Counted from the stretch's first letter, positions 44,132 to 54,363 are shown. The stretch is DNA of 64,000 nucleotides from Bacteroides mediterraneensis (GCF_900128455.1 NZ_LT635783.1:214981-278980), one strand, 5' to 3'. Notes: generated by a model from the sequence alone, not told the origin. Translations and numbers: made by a program.

Positions 44132-45991
44132 ATGAAAAAAGAAATATTATATATTTTATGTTCAGCGATGCTCAGTGGTTCTTTGACCTCTTGTGATTCG
44201 TGGTTAGGGGATACTGAACCGACGGATTTTTTGACCTCAGAGCAAGTCTGGAATGACAATTCGCTGATTGAAGGTGTGCTGGCTGAGTTGTATAACGATG
44301 TAGCCACAAACGGTAACTTGGACAATGATGTAAATTTCTCATTGATTGATGACTTTATGTGGTGCGGACTGATGAACCAGGATGTAGAATCAGCCCGTAA
44401 CCAGATGGTGGAATATAGCTACGATGAATTCCGTTATTACGATTACAAATATATTTATAAATGCAATCAGGCCATAGAGTCATTGGCTACCGTGTCTACA
44501 AAAATATCCGATGAGGAGAAGGCACTGTATACTGCAGAGTTCCGTTTCCTGAGAGCGTATGCTTATTTCCAGATGTGTATCCGTATGGGAGGAGTTCCTT
44601 TGATTACTCAAACTCAGGAATATACTCCGGGTATGGACGTAACCGAGCTTCAGGTGCCTCGTTCTTCAGAAGCTGAGATATACAACTTTGTGTACAATGA
44701 GTGTATGGATATTGAGGCTGATTTGGCCGGGAATAACAATGTGACCAACAAATCACGGGCAAACCAATGGGCTGCCTTGGCCTTGGCAAGCCGGAGTATG
44801 CTGTATGCAGGTTCTATTGCTAAATATAACATCCCTGAAATTAACCAGCCTTTGCAGCCTGGAGTAGTGGGCATGACCGGTGAAGATCCTCGTCCGTATT
44901 ATGAGAAATCCTTTGCGGCTTCTAAGCGCATCATTGATGAATTTGCCAACAATACCTTGCAGGGTATCAGCAGTCCTTCTGCCGATAACTTCTACAACGC
45001 CATTTGTTCAAAAGACAATAACTCAGAAGTTCTTTGGACAAAAGACTACAACGCAAGCAAATTCCATACATTCTCATTCGCCAATATCGCTCATTCCATG
45101 AACGAGGATAATGATAACGGTTCCGACCTTTGTCCGACGCTGCAATTGGTGGAAACCTACGGAGAGATTAAGGATAAAGATGCGTCAGGAAATTATATTG
45201 TATATGAAAAACGGGGGGATATTTTCTCCAGTATTTCAGATGTGCGTCTGAAGGGAACTTGTCTGGTACCTGACCAGGAATTTAAAGGCAAGACACTTGA
45301 CATACAGGCTGGTGTGGCTATCTATCAGGGAAATGGAACTTATGAACTGAGAGAGGGTGCCGATCCTAATTCCAAGTTCGAAGTAGCCGATGGCGGTGAT
45401 GGTGGTACGTTGGTCGGGAATGACGGTCCGTTAAGCCGTGCCACTTACACGAACACTGGTTTTAATCTTCGTAAGTATGTAGATTCTACCATCGGTTCTT
45501 CCGCCCGTGGTCAAGGTTCTTATATCTGGTATGTGTATTTCCGTATGGGAGAAATCTATTTGAATGCGGCAGAAGCCGGTATGGAACTGGGAGGAACTTA
45601 TGCTGAACAGGCATTGAAATATGTGAATCTGGTTCGTCAGCGTGCCGGACTGGGAGCTAACTCCTGGACAGCTGCAGACTTGACCATCGACAACCTGCTG
45701 AATGAACGTCGCCGTGAGCTGGCTTTGGAAGACCATCGCTTGTGGGATTTGAAGCGTTTGCGTAAGGCGGATAAATTGTGGAACGGTGTTCAGTCTACCA
45801 ATACCATGCTTTATGCCCTCTATCCTTATCGTATTGTAGGCGGTCCTGACAATAATAAGTTTATCTTCGACCGTAAGATTGCTCCACGTTTCAAGGCTCC
45901 ACGTAACTTCCGTATCGGTAATTACTACACAGCCTTTGAACAAGATGCATTGGATAAGAATCCGAAACTGGTACAAAATCCGAATATGTAA
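44132..45991 (+). CDS. SusD-like glycan-binding lipoprotein (PUL 1)
   Basis: 619 residues with lipobox SGSLTSC followed by DSWLGDTEPTDF. The RagB/SusD fold shows in the tetratricopeptide-like helices (ALYTAEFRFLRAYAYFQMCIRMGGVPLIT), the mid-region AALALASRSMLYAGSIAKY and the C-terminal LLNERRRELALEDHRLWDLKRLRKAD. It binds the glycan at the cell surface and forms the lid of the SusC channel. An unusually long insertion (about 330-450) lies between the core helices. It is in the same transcript as susC. Confidence 0.94.
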   Translation: MKKEILYILCSAMLSGSLTSCDSWLGDTEPTDFLTSEQVWNDNSLIEGVLAELYNDVATNGNLDNDVNFSLIDDFMWCGLMNQDVESARNQMVEYSYDEFRYYDYKYIYKCNQAIESLATVSTKISDEEKALYTAEFRFLRAYAYFQMCIRMGGVPLITQTQEYTPGMDVTELQVPRSSEAEIYNFVYNECMDIEADLAGNNNVTNKSRANQWAALALASRSMLYAGSIAKYNIPEINQPLQPGVVGMTGEDPRPYYEKSFAASKRIIDEFANNTLQGISSPSADNFYNAICSKDNNSEVLWTKDYNASKFHTFSFANIAHSMNEDNDNGSDLCPTLQLVETYGEIKDKDASGNYIVYEKRGDIFSSISDVRLKGTCLVPDQEFKGKTLDIQAGVAIYQGNGTYELREGADPNSKFEVADGGDGGTLVGNDGPLSRATYTNTGFNLRKYVDSTIGSSARGQGSYIWYVYFRMGEIYLNAAEAGMELGGTYAEQALKYVNLVRQRAGLGANSWTAADLTIDNLLNERRRELALEDHRLWDLKRLRKADKLWNGVQSTNTMLYALYPYRIVGGPDNNKFIFDRKIAPRFKAPRNFRIGNYYTAFEQDALDKNPKLVQNPNM

Positions 45992-46009
45992 TTAGAAAAT
46001 TGAGTTCGT

Positions 46010-46729
46010 ATGAAAAAGATATATTATTTATTATCCTTATTGTTGGTTGTCTGCTTCACTTCATGTGAGCTGGATAACTATGAGGCTCCTAATATTAACC
46101 TGGTGGGAAAAGTGGTTTATAATGGACGACCGATTTATGTAAGAAATAACCAGGTGACTTTCCGTCTGTATGAACCGGGATGGGAGCTTTCTTCAAGTAC
46201 TTATATGAATGTGCAGGTGGCCCAAGACGGTACATTCAGTGCAGGTGTGTATGGAGGCAAGACCTACAAGCTGATTCGTCAGAATAACTTGGGTCCGTGG
46301 GTGAACCCTACCGTCAATGATACGATTACCGTGAATAACTATCATGGGGAAGTCATCGAGATGCCGGTCACTCCTTATTATTTGTTGGACGATGCCACTG
46401 CAGACTGTAACGGTCGATTGGTTACTGCCTCTTGTAAGATTACGGAGGTCACTCCGGGACAGAGCATTGAAAAAGTCGGTTTGTATGTAGGCCGGAACAT
46501 TATCGTGGATGATGTGCGTAACTTGGGTGCGGGTGGATATTCCGAAGTAACTGGTGTACAGGCCGGTCAGACGGTGTCTTTGCAGGTGGACCTGAGTGGG
46601 TTCTCTATTAACTCCACCAACGCTTCATTGCCGCAAACGGGTTTCGTTTATGCAAGAATGGGGTTGAAAATCTCGGGTATTGATGCGATGATTTTCACGG
46701 AACCGTTTAAACTTTCTTTTTCTGAATGA
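46010..46729 (+). CDS. DUF3823 surface lipoprotein (SusE/F position)
   Basis: 239 residues; lipobox LLLVVCFTSC followed by ELDNYEAPN. VGKVVYNGRPIYVRNNQVTFRLYEPGW and the later QDGTFSAGVYGGKTYKL belong to the DUF3823 family, beta-sandwich proteins encoded after susD in many plant-glycan PULs. The role is probably accessory glycan binding at the surface. It lies 18 bases after susD and ends before the terminator at 46769. Confidence 0.85.
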   Translation: MKKIYYLLSLLLVVCFTSCELDNYEAPNINLVGKVVYNGRPIYVRNNQVTFRLYEPGWELSSSTYMNVQVAQDGTFSAGVYGGKTYKLIRQNNLGPWVNPTVNDTITVNNYHGEVIEMPVTPYYLLDDATADCNGRLVTASCKITEVTPGQSIEKVGLYVGRNIIVDDVRNLGAGGYSEVTGVQAGQTVSLQVDLSGFSINSTNASLPQTGFVYARMGLKISGIDAMIFTEPFKLSFSE

Positions 46730-46768
46730 TGATTGTTCAGTTGTAAACTGAATGCAATTAGGTAATAC

Positions 46769-46819
46769 GTCTTGCAGGTGAAAGGACATGAAGTATCTTT
46801 TGCCTGCAAGACTTTTTTT
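46769..46819 (+). terminator. Terminator of the susC-susD-DUF3823 operon
   Basis: A perfect 10-bp stem (GTCTTGCAGG at 46769-46778, CCTGCAAGAC at 46803-46812) with a 24-base loop, followed by seven T. Confidence 0.85.
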
Positions 46820-46880
46820 ATGATATACGAATGTCCTCTTTGGAAGTCTTTTTTTCTACCCGATACATCCCGTAAAATCT

Positions 46881-46888
46881 TATTTTTG
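46881..46888 (+). promoter_or_regulatory. -7 promoter element for the GH43 gene
   Basis: TATTTTTG (TAnnTTTG) 47 bases before the ATG at 46936. The GH43 gene is thus a separate transcription unit. Confidence 0.5.
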
Positions 46889-46935
46889 TACCGAGTAGAG
46901 AGTCTTAATTTATTATTTTGTTTATCAGTCACACC

Positions 46936-47943
46936 ATGAAACACATTACCTCTTTCCTTTTGTGCCTGGCCATAGCAGGTACAGCTTGCGCTTCTTCTCC
47001 AGAAAAAAACCTGTCGCTTATTCCGATCGGTAAAGTCATGACGCACGACCCCGTGCTGGCCAAGCAGGGGGATACCTACTATCTCTTTGCTACCGGACAG
47101 GGGATTTCGGTCATGTCCTCCAAAGATAGGAAGAACTGGAAATTTGAGAAGCCGGTTTTTGACAAGGCACCCCAATGGGCGGTAGAAGCCATCAAAGGTT
47201 ATAAAGGACATACCTGGGCGCCAGATATTCTTTATCATAACGGGTTGTATCATTTGTTTTATTCCTGTTCGGCCTTTGGAAAGAACACTTCGGCTATCGG
47301 ACATGCTACGAACCCTACGCTTGACCCGTCCAGTCCCGATTTTAAGTGGACCGACCACGGAAAAGTGATTCAGTCGGTCCCTCACCGGGATATGTGGAAT
47401 GCCATCGACCCGAATGTGATTATCGATGAAAACGGTACGCCGTGGATGAGCTTCGGTTCCTTCTGGGACGGTATCAAGCTGGTCAAGCTGACGCCGGACC
47501 TGAACAGGGTGGCCCAGCCCGAAGAATGGCATTCGCTTTGCCGCCGTCCGCGTACGTTCGACTTGCCGGAGGAAGAGGCAGGCGACGGAGCAGTAGAAGC
47601 CCCTTTTATCATGAAGCACGAGGATTATTATTACCTCTTCGTGTCGTTCGACTATTGCTGTAAGGGAGTGCAAAGTGACTACAAAGTAATGGTGGGCCGT
47701 GCGAAAACGGTGACAGGTCCTTACTTGGATAAAGAAGGAAAAGCTTTGGACCGGGGAGGCGGTTCGTTGGTCATTCAGGGCAACGAGGATTATGCCGGAG
47801 TGGGGCACAATGCCGCCTATCACCTTGACGGGAAGGATTATTTCATTTGCCATGCCTATTCGGTTTCGGAAGAAGGAGCGCCGAAATTGATTATACGGGA
47901 AATGACGTGGACATCCGACGGATGGCCGATCGTAGATTTTTAA
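46936..47943 (+). CDS. GH43 family glycosidase, arabinan endo-1,5-alpha-L-arabinosidase-like
   Basis: 335 residues from ATG 46936 (MKHITSFLLC). The in-frame codons before it look non-coding. Signal peptide or lipoprotein signal with Cys near AGTAC. The five-bladed propeller catalytic triad is visible: base Asp38 (MTHDPV), modulator Asp158 (NAIDPNV), acid Glu221 (GAVEAPF). Motifs HTWAPDILYHNGLYHLFYS and SFWDGIKLV are typical of endo-arabinanases and related exo-enzymes. The likely substrate is an alpha-1,5-arabinan chain or arabino-oligosaccharides. It is flanked by its own promoter and terminator. Substrate specificity within GH43 cannot be fixed by eye. Confidence 0.88.
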   Translation: MKHITSFLLCLAIAGTACASSPEKNLSLIPIGKVMTHDPVLAKQGDTYYLFATGQGISVMSSKDRKNWKFEKPVFDKAPQWAVEAIKGYKGHTWAPDILYHNGLYHLFYSCSAFGKNTSAIGHATNPTLDPSSPDFKWTDHGKVIQSVPHRDMWNAIDPNVIIDENGTPWMSFGSFWDGIKLVKLTPDLNRVAQPEEWHSLCRRPRTFDLPEEEAGDGAVEAPFIMKHEDYYYLFVSFDYCCKGVQSDYKVMVGRAKTVTGPYLDKEGKALDRGGGSLVIQGNEDYAGVGHNAAYHLDGKDYFICHAYSVSEEGAPKLIIREMTWTSDGWPIVDF

Positions 47944-47958
47944 AAGGTGATTTGTAGA

Positions 47959-48000
47959 GATGCCGCAAGGAGTATGGTACTTCCGGGCGGCATCTTTTTT
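47959..48000 (+). terminator. Terminator after the GH43 gene
   Basis: GATGCCGC (47959-47966) pairs with GCGGCATC (47987-47994), followed by six T. Confidence 0.8.
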
Positions 48001-48069
48001 ATATCGATATTGCATAATTTGTGATAACTTTTTGCCGGAATATTTATTGTTGATTTCACACTTAATCGC

Positions 48070-48077
48070 TATTTTTG
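48070..48077 (+). promoter_or_regulatory. -7 promoter element for the GH97 gene
   Basis: TATTTTTG (TAnnTTTG) 30 bases before the ATG at 48108. Confidence 0.5.
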
Positions 48078-48107
48078 CCTTGATTAGTAATTATCTGAAA
48101 AACACCT

Positions 48108-50048
48108 ATGAAGAAACAAGTACTTTTTAGCACATTGGTATTATTGGCCTCTCAGGCATTTGCCCAGCAGGCGGCAGTAACGGGGCCGGATGCGCGGTTA
48201 AAACTCGATTTTCAGTTACAGGACGGTAAACCTGTTTATTCAGTGACTTACGACGGCAAGACCGTTTTGGAGAATTCTCCGTTGGGCTTCGTGTCCAATA
48301 TCGGTGACTTCAGTCGGCAGATGACGTTTGTGGACCAGCAGGCAGATAAGGTGGACAAGACCTACACACAGACCCGTATCAAACGTTCTACGGTACACTA
48401 TACGGCTAACAAGCTGACCGTGACCCTTGAAAATGCGGACAAGAAGAAAGTGGATATCGTGTTCCAGCTGAGCAACAACGACATCGCATTCCGCTATGAG
48501 ATGCCTCAGTATGGCGAAACAGCCTGTATGGTGGTAGAGAAGGAAGCGACCGGATTTGATTTCCCCTCTTCCACCACGACCTTCCTTTCCCCGCAGAGCG
48601 ACCCGATGATTGGCTGGATGCGTACCAAGCCGAGTTATGAAGAAGAGTATGTACCCGATGAGCCGTTGGCCACACCGTCAAAATACGGTGAAGGGTATAC
48701 TTTCCCGGCACTTTTCCACGTAGGCGACAACTGGGCACTGGTTTCGGAAACCGGTGTGCGCAGCTTGTATTGTGCGTCTCATCTGAGCGATGCCACGAAG
48801 GACGGGCTGTATAGCATTGCCTTCCCGAACCCGGGCGAGATGAACGGACTGGGTTCTTCCACTCCGGGACTGGCCCTGCCGGGTGTGACTCCCTGGCGTA
48901 CCATTACGGTGGGCAACGGGCTGAAGCCGATTGTGGAAACCACAGTCCCGTTTGATGTGGTAGATCCGCTCTATGAATCTTCACAGGACTATAAGTTCGG
49001 ACGTTCCACCTGGAGCTGGATTATGTGGCAGGACCCGAGCATTAATTATGACGACCAGGTGCGTTTCATCGACTTGGCCAGCGAGATGGGTTATGAATAT
49101 ACCCTGATTGATGGCGGTTGGGAGAAGAACATCGGCCGCGACAAGATGGAGAAACTTTTCCAGTATGCACATCAGAAGAAGGTGGACGTGTTCGTGTGGT
49201 ACAACTCCAACGGTTACTGGAACGATGCGCCTCAGGATGCCAAGCAGTGTATGAGCAACTCCGTGGCCCGCAAGAAAGAAATGAAATGGTTGCAGAAATG
49301 CGGTGTGAAGGGACTGAAGGTGGACTTCTTCGGCAGTGATAAGCAGCAGATGATGGGCTTGTACGAAGACATCCTGACCGATGCCAACGAATACGGACTG
49401 ATGATAATCTTCCATGGCTGTACCATTCCGCGCGGATGGGAACGGATGTATCCCAATTATGTGGGCAGCGAGGCGGTACTAGCTTCAGAGAACCTGATAT
49501 TCAACCAGCACTTTGACGATATGGAGGCCTACAACGCCTGCCTGCATCCGTTTATCCGCAACACCATCGGCTGCATGGAGTTCGGAGGTACCTTGTTGAA
49601 CAAACGTTACAACCGGACAAACGACGGGGGAACTATCCGCAAGACCACCGATGTGTTCCAGCTGGCTACGGCGGTGCTGTATCAGAACCCGATTCAGAAC
49701 TTTGCTCTGGCTCCGAACAACCTGACCGATGCGCCGGCTTTGGCCATCGACTTCATGAAGCAGGTGCCGACTACTTGGGATGAAACGATGTTCCTGGATG
49801 GCTATCCCGGTAAATATTGTGTGCTGGCCCGCCGTCACGGTGACCGTTGGTACGTGGTGGGAGTGAATGCCCAGAAAGAACCGTTGAAGCTGACGCTGAA
49901 CCTGCCGATGTGGCAGAAGGGGGAGACGGTGTCTTATTATCTGGACGACAAAAAGCGCCAGCCGCAGCTGGAGGAATTGAAAATCAAGAATCCGTCCGAA
50001 GTGAAAGTGGTGATTCAGCCGGAAGGAGGTATTGTCCTGACGAAATAA
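48108..50048 (+). CDS. GH97 glycosidase, retaining type (alpha-galactosidase or beta-L-arabinopyranosidase-like)
   Basis: 646 residues; signal peptide MKKQVLFSTLVLLASQAFA. N-terminal beta-super-sandwich (about 25-270), central barrel (about 280-540), C-terminal sheet domain. The GLKVDFFGSDKQ motif puts a nucleophile Asp at 406, which marks the retaining GH97 branch; the inverting SusB branch uses Glu residues elsewhere. The conserved NYVGSEAV and CMEFGG segments follow. Retaining members are alpha-galactosidases or beta-L-arabinopyranosidases. With an arabinanase-like GH43 alongside, an arabinose- and galactose-decorated plant polysaccharide is plausible. It ends at the terminator 50066-50107. 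Confidence 0.9.
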   Translation: MKKQVLFSTLVLLASQAFAQQAAVTGPDARLKLDFQLQDGKPVYSVTYDGKTVLENSPLGFVSNIGDFSRQMTFVDQQADKVDKTYTQTRIKRSTVHYTANKLTVTLENADKKKVDIVFQLSNNDIAFRYEMPQYGETACMVVEKEATGFDFPSSTTTFLSPQSDPMIGWMRTKPSYEEEYVPDEPLATPSKYGEGYTFPALFHVGDNWALVSETGVRSLYCASHLSDATKDGLYSIAFPNPGEMNGLGSSTPGLALPGVTPWRTITVGNGLKPIVETTVPFDVVDPLYESSQDYKFGRSTWSWIMWQDPSINYDDQVRFIDLASEMGYEYTLIDGGWEKNIGRDKMEKLFQYAHQKKVDVFVWYNSNGYWNDAPQDAKQCMSNSVARKKEMKWLQKCGVKGLKVDFFGSDKQQMMGLYEDILTDANEYGLMIIFHGCTIPRGWERMYPNYVGSEAVLASENLIFNQHFDDMEAYNACLHPFIRNTIGCMEFGGTLLNKRYNRTNDGGTIRKTTDVFQLATAVLYQNPIQNFALAPNNLTDAPALAIDFMKQVPTTWDETMFLDGYPGKYCVLARRHGDRWYVVGVNAQKEPLKLTLNLPMWQKGETVSYYLDDKKRQPQLEELKIKNPSEVKVVIQPEGGIVLTK

Positions 50049-50065
50049 CCCGAGGGAGATTGCAA

Positions 50066-50107
50066 AGAGAAAAGCGTGATTTTTTAGCCGAAATCACGCT
50101 TTTCTCT
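50066..50107. terminator. Strong terminator between GH97 and cysS
   Basis: A perfect 17-bp stem (AGAGAAAAGCGTGATTT at 50066-50082, AAATCACGCTTTTCTCT at 50091-50107) with an 8-base loop, then TTTT. It separates the PUL from cysS. Confidence 0.9.
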
Positions 50108-50117
50108 TTTTAATTTA

Positions 50118-50125
50118 TAACTTTG
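50118..50125 (+). promoter_or_regulatory. -7 promoter element for cysS
   Basis: TAACTTTG (TAnnTTTG) 21 bases before the cysS ATG, immediately after the terminator. Confidence 0.65.
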
Positions 50126-50145
50126 CAACCTAACTCTTTTGAATT

Positions 50146-51627
50146 ATGGAGAATAACAAGCTTTTCATTTACAATACACTGACCCGCAAGAAGGAACTTT
50201 TCGTGCCTTTGCATGCTCCTCATGTGGGCATGTATGTGTGTGGTCCTACCGTATACGGTGACGGACATCTGGGACATGCGCGTCCCGCCATTACGTTTGA
50301 TATCTTGTTCCGCTACCTGAAGCATCTGGGCTACAAGGTGCGTTACGTGCGTAACATTACCGATGTGGGCCATCTGGAACACGATGCCGACGACGGAGAA
50401 GACAAGATTGCCAAGAAGGCCCGTCTGGAACAGCTGGAGCCGATGGAAGTCGTGCAGTATTATCTGTTGCGTTACCACAAGGCTATGGAAGCCCTGAACG
50501 TGTTGCCGCCCAGCATCGAGCCGCATGCGTCCGGACACATCATCGAACAGATTCAGCTGGTACAGGAAATTCTGAAAAACGGATATGCGTACGAAAGCAA
50601 GGGGTCAGTTTATTTCGACGTGGCCAAGTACAACAAGGACCATCACTATGGTGTGTTGTCGGGCCGTAACCTCGACGACGTGCTCAACACGACCCGTGAA
50701 CTCGACGGACAGGACGAGAAACACAATCCGGCCGACTTTGCGTTGTGGAAGTGTGCACAACCGGAACACATCATGCGCTGGCCGTCACCCTGGAGCAACG
50801 GTTTCCCGGGCTGGCACTGTGAATGTACAGCCATGGGACGGAAATACCTGGGTGAGACCTTCGACATTCACGGAGGAGGCATGGACTTGATTTTCCCGCA
50901 TCATGAATGTGAGATTGCACAGGCTGTGGCTTCCGAAGGTCATCCGATGGTACGCTACTGGATGCACAACAACATGATTACCATCAACGGACAGAAGATG
51001 GGTAAGTCATTGGGGAACTTCATCACTTTGGATGAGTTCTTCACCGGTTCCAATAAGCTGCTGACACAGGCTTATACACCGATGACCATCCGTTTCTTTA
51101 TTCTGCAGGCACATTACCGCAGTACGGTGGACTTCAGCAACGAGGCGTTGCAGGCAGCTGAAAAGGGATTGGAACGTTTGCTGGAAGGCGTGAAGAACCT
51201 GGAACGTATCACTCCGTCGAAGACTACTTCGGGCATTGAGCCGCAGGGACTGCGCGAGAAGTGCTACGAAGCCATGAATGACGACTTGAATACGCCGATT
51301 GTCATTTCACACCTGTTTGATGCTACCCGCATGATCAATACGGTGATTGACAAGAAGGCGACCATCAGCGCCGAAGACCTGGAAGAGCTGAAGAGCGTGT
51401 TCCATCTGTTCGTGTTCGACATTCTGGGATTGAAAGCGGAGGCTGAAAACAATGCGGCCCGTGAAGAAGCATACGGAAAAGTGGTCGACATGCTGTTGGA
51501 ACAGCGTATGCAGGCCAAGGCCAACAAAGACTGGGCTACCAGCGACAAGATTCGTGACAATTTGGCTGCACTGGGCTTTGAGGTGAAGGATACCAAGGAC
51601 GGATTCACCTGGAAGCTGAACAAGTGA
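50146..51627 (+). CDS. cysS: Cysteinyl-tRNA synthetase
   Basis: 493 residues, class I aminoacyl-tRNA synthetase. The zinc ligand Cys32 in [19 protein letters not shown], the HIGH-type motif HLGH (41-44), [36 protein letters not shown] with the remaining zinc ligands, and the KMSKS-type KMGKS (284-288) are all present. The C-terminal anticodon-binding helical domain ends [19 protein letters not shown]. It charges tRNA-Cys with cysteine. It is a single-gene unit with its own promoter and a terminator at 51658-51689. Confidence 0.98.
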   Translation: MENNKLFIYNTLTRKKELFVPLHAPHVGMYVCGPTVYGDGHLGHARPAITFDILFRYLKHLGYKVRYVRNITDVGHLEHDADDGEDKIAKKARLEQLEPMEVVQYYLLRYHKAMEALNVLPPSIEPHASGHIIEQIQLVQEILKNGYAYESKGSVYFDVAKYNKDHHYGVLSGRNLDDVLNTTRELDGQDEKHNPADFALWKCAQPEHIMRWPSPWSNGFPGWHCECTAMGRKYLGETFDIHGGGMDLIFPHHECEIAQAVASEGHPMVRYWMHNNMITINGQKMGKSLGNFITLDEFFTGSNKLLTQAYTPMTIRFFILQAHYRSTVDFSNEALQAAEKGLERLLEGVKNLERITPSKTTSGIEPQGLREKCYEAMNDDLNTPIVISHLFDATRMINTVIDKKATISAEDLEELKSVFHLFVFDILGLKAEAENNAAREEAYGKVVDMLLEQRMQAKANKDWATSDKIRDNLAALGFEVKDTKDGFTWKLNK

Positions 51628-51657
51628 CGGAGATTTTGAAAACTACATGATAGGAAG

Positions 51658-51689
51658 AAGGGGTATCGGTGTGTGTGCCGGTACCCCTT
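51658..51689. terminator. Bidirectional terminator between cysS and the M60 protease gene
   Basis: AAGGGGTATCGG (51658-51669) pairs with CCGGTACCCCTT (51678-51689) with one mismatch; the loop is TGTGTGTG. It lies between convergent genes. The flanking T-run is short. Confidence 0.65.
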
Positions 51690-51714
51690 TCTGTTTCTGT
51701 ATGAGAAGAAATAC

Positions 51715-54282
51715 TTATTTTTTGCGGATTTCAATTCGCTTTCCGTCGGCCTGTACGGCATAGAGCTTGGTATTGGTCAGGTCTACTCCCGCCGGAATGT
51801 CATAGCTGAACATGTTGAAGAAATAAACCAGCTCTCCTTCGGCACTGTTTTTCCGCAGTTCAAAGGCCACCGCATTTTCTCCGTTTTCTATGGTATATTT
51901 CTTTCCGGAAACGGTGTAGGCAATGTTGGGGCTGATTTCCTTCACTTTTCCTTCAAACTGGGTGTAATATCCGGTGTCCGAAGGTTTGGTATCCAGTCCG
52001 GTATCTCCGGCCTTGCGGTCTTCAATGTACTGGAAAGCATGTTTGGGCTTCGGGAATTTCTTCATGAAGTCCTTGGCTTGTTTAATCATTTCTGCCGTCA
52101 CTTTATATTTCCAGGTACCATACTGGTCAATGGTATCTTCTCCCGGGATAAAGAAGCCCCACAAGTCGAAGAAGTCGGTCAGGTCTTCCTTGGCTGCCTC
52201 ACTGGCTTTCATGGCAAACTTGAGCTGGGCAGCGCCGGGATCGCTTTCTGTAATCCGGTCTTCACGCAGCAGTTTGAACAAGGTCTGCCAGAATTTGGGG
52301 TTGTGTCCGCAACGGTGGTAGTAGTTCCACAGCTGCCAGTTCATGCGCATGTGTATCTCCGTGTCCTCTCCTTGATGCGTGGCGTCTCCCATGTTATACC
52401 ATGCTTTCTTGTGTACGAAGCGGGAATCAGCCAGGTCGTTCAGTTCACTACCTCTGGAGCAGTATTTTCCCAGTTTGTACAGGATATAGTTGGAGAACAG
52501 GTTGTTGGACGATTCCGTACTGCCGGGCCAGTTGATGGCGGCCTGATGGATGTGACCTATCTCGTGGGCTGGTCCCCAGGCGTTGTCTTTGGCGGCCATG
52601 ACATTCTCTTTCAGCAGGATATTCTTCAGGTAAGTGTAGACGAAGCCGATGCAATAGTCGGAGGCCCACATGTAACTTCCTTCCGGCGAGATGGCAAAGA
52701 GGTGGTTGTTCACCTGCGACGGGCGTACATCCTCGATGCCCATCAGTTCCTGTTCCCAGCCGATAATGTTATCCCACAGGTTGATGGCCGACAGTATCTG
52801 GTTGGGGACAAATTCCTGCATCTTGGAAGTGTGGAAATAGAACATGATGCGTTCACCTCGTACACAGAAATATTTGTGGGTCGCTTTCTTCAAGAGTTCG
52901 GCATACTTTTCATCGGTTTTGTGTTCTTTCAGGTCGAAGAAGCCGGTCACTTTTCCGCTTCCCATCGGGATATGAATCTTGATAGGTTTGGCATCGGGCG
53001 AGGTCAGGTCGGTGTTGTACATGACGAAAAGCTGTCCTTCCTTGCGCATGGTCAGTTTGTTGACACCCGGTGACAGGAAATAGACTTCTCCGCTCACGTT
53101 GGTCTGCTTGTATTCCTGTCCGCTTTCCCAGATACTTTGCAAGGATATCTGTTGGCCGTGAGTGTCGCCCACCAGTACGATAATTTCATCGCCTTGCTGT
53201 ACCGAGATACCGGTAGGATTGTCGAGGTTGCTGTATTTCTTAGTCATCAGTTTGGTGGCCCACTCCTCCGGTATGCTGTAAGGTGCATATTCACGGATAC
53301 GGAATTCTTTTTCATGCGCATCGTATGTGTTGTTCTGGAGAGCTTTGGCCAGTCGGACGAAATAGTCGGGGAGGGCATTGATTTGTTCGTCGGTCACTCC
53401 TTCTTTCAAGGTGCTGCAAGTGATGTCGCCGAATACGGTGAGCAGCGTTTTCTCCAGCGTGTTTTCCTGGTTGTACCGATAGAATTCCATTTCGTCACAG
53501 CTCACAAAATTGCCGGCACCCGATTTTACTTCAAATTTGATACCTGTCACTTTCTGGGTTGTCTTGAAGGTGATTTTGGAAGGTGCATTCTGCATGCGGA
53601 AATTGTAGGAACCATATTTCTTCCAGTCCGAATGTCCCTCGTCGGTTGCAAGCAGCAGGTCAAATTCCCCGAAGTTTCCGTTTCCGGAGCGGGTATAATA
53701 AATAAGGTAGTCTATGTCGGCTCCCCCTTGGAAATAATATTCCAGTTTGACCGGGAAATTGGCCGATTTCCCCCATGGTGAGTGATAAGGACTGGCACCA
53801 TCGGCAGAGAATTTGCCGTCCCATGTGTTTTCAATGTCTTGTCCGGGTTGGCATTCGCTGGCCTTACCTCCGGAAGGCTGCACCTTGATGTCTTCGCTGA
53901 GGACGATGTCGGACGAGCCATATTGGGTCACATTGAGGATATAGTTCTGAACGGGAGACAGAAGCTTGACCACCGCTGTTCTGCGCTCTCCGGAGGTGTT
54001 GGCCGTAGCGGAAATTTTGAGGCTTGCTCCCTGCGAAGCATCTTCCTGAGTAGACAGGAAAAGCCAGTTGGCCTCACTCTCGGCTTTCCAGTCGTTCAGT
54101 GACAGGTTGGTTTTCACAAGGATGATTTTATTTTCCGGAGCACTTCCGAATTCCTGGTTCATGTCTGCCTCCTCAATGGAAAAGAAACGGTCTTTGAGAT
54201 TTTCTTTTTCTTTGCATCCCGAGGAAGAAAGTATCAGGAGCAACAGCATCGTGAAAGACGCGAAAAATAGTCTTTTTTTCAT
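51715..54282 (-). CDS. M60-family (enhancin-like) zinc metalloprotease lipoprotein, PUL 2
   Basis: 855 residues. Lipobox LILSSSGC. Residues about 55-125 fit a BACON-type domain (LNDWKAESEANWLFLS ... VQNYILNVTQYG). A discoidin/F5-8C-like domain (about 130-270) follows. The M60 catalytic domain spans about 330-720, with the zinc motif HEIGH (His573, Glu574, His577), here HEIGHIHQ, and a downstream acidic segment. A C-terminal beta domain ends the protein. Characterised M60 proteases of gut Bacteroides cleave O-glycosylated mucin proteins. Here it is the last gene of a susC-susD-DUF1735 operon, which suggests release of glycopeptides for import. Confidence 0.9.
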   Translation of the reverse strand: MKKRLFFASFTMLLLLILSSSGCKEKENLKDRFFSIEEADMNQEFGSAPENKIILVKTNLSLNDWKAESEANWLFLSTQEDASQGASLKISATANTSGERRTAVVKLLSPVQNYILNVTQYGSSDIVLSEDIKVQPSGGKASECQPGQDIENTWDGKFSADGASPYHSPWGKSANFPVKLEYYFQGGADIDYLIYYTRSGNGNFGEFDLLLATDEGHSDWKKYGSYNFRMQNAPSKITFKTTQKVTGIKFEVKSGAGNFVSCDEMEFYRYNQENTLEKTLLTVFGDITCSTLKEGVTDEQINALPDYFVRLAKALQNNTYDAHEKEFRIREYAPYSIPEEWATKLMTKKYSNLDNPTGISVQQGDEIIVLVGDTHGQQISLQSIWESGQEYKQTNVSGEVYFLSPGVNKLTMRKEGQLFVMYNTDLTSPDAKPIKIHIPMGSGKVTGFFDLKEHKTDEKYAELLKKATHKYFCVRGERIMFYFHTSKMQEFVPNQILSAINLWDNIIGWEQELMGIEDVRPSQVNNHLFAISPEGSYMWASDYCIGFVYTYLKNILLKENVMAAKDNAWGPAHEIGHIHQAAINWPGSTESSNNLFSNYILYKLGKYCSRGSELNDLADSRFVHKKAWYNMGDATHQGEDTEIHMRMNWQLWNYYHRCGHNPKFWQTLFKLLREDRITESDPGAAQLKFAMKASEAAKEDLTDFFDLWGFFIPGEDTIDQYGTWKYKVTAEMIKQAKDFMKKFPKPKHAFQYIEDRKAGDTGLDTKPSDTGYYTQFEGKVKEISPNIAYTVSGKKYTIENGENAVAFELRKNSAEGELVYFFNMFSYDIPAGVDLTNTKLYAVQADGKRIEIRKK

Positions 54283-54363
54283 GGTGTTAAGGTTGAGGTT
54301 TTGAAATAGAGGAAGGAATACGGGTAAGTACTCCTCCCTCTATTGCATGAGTGTTTATCAAAA

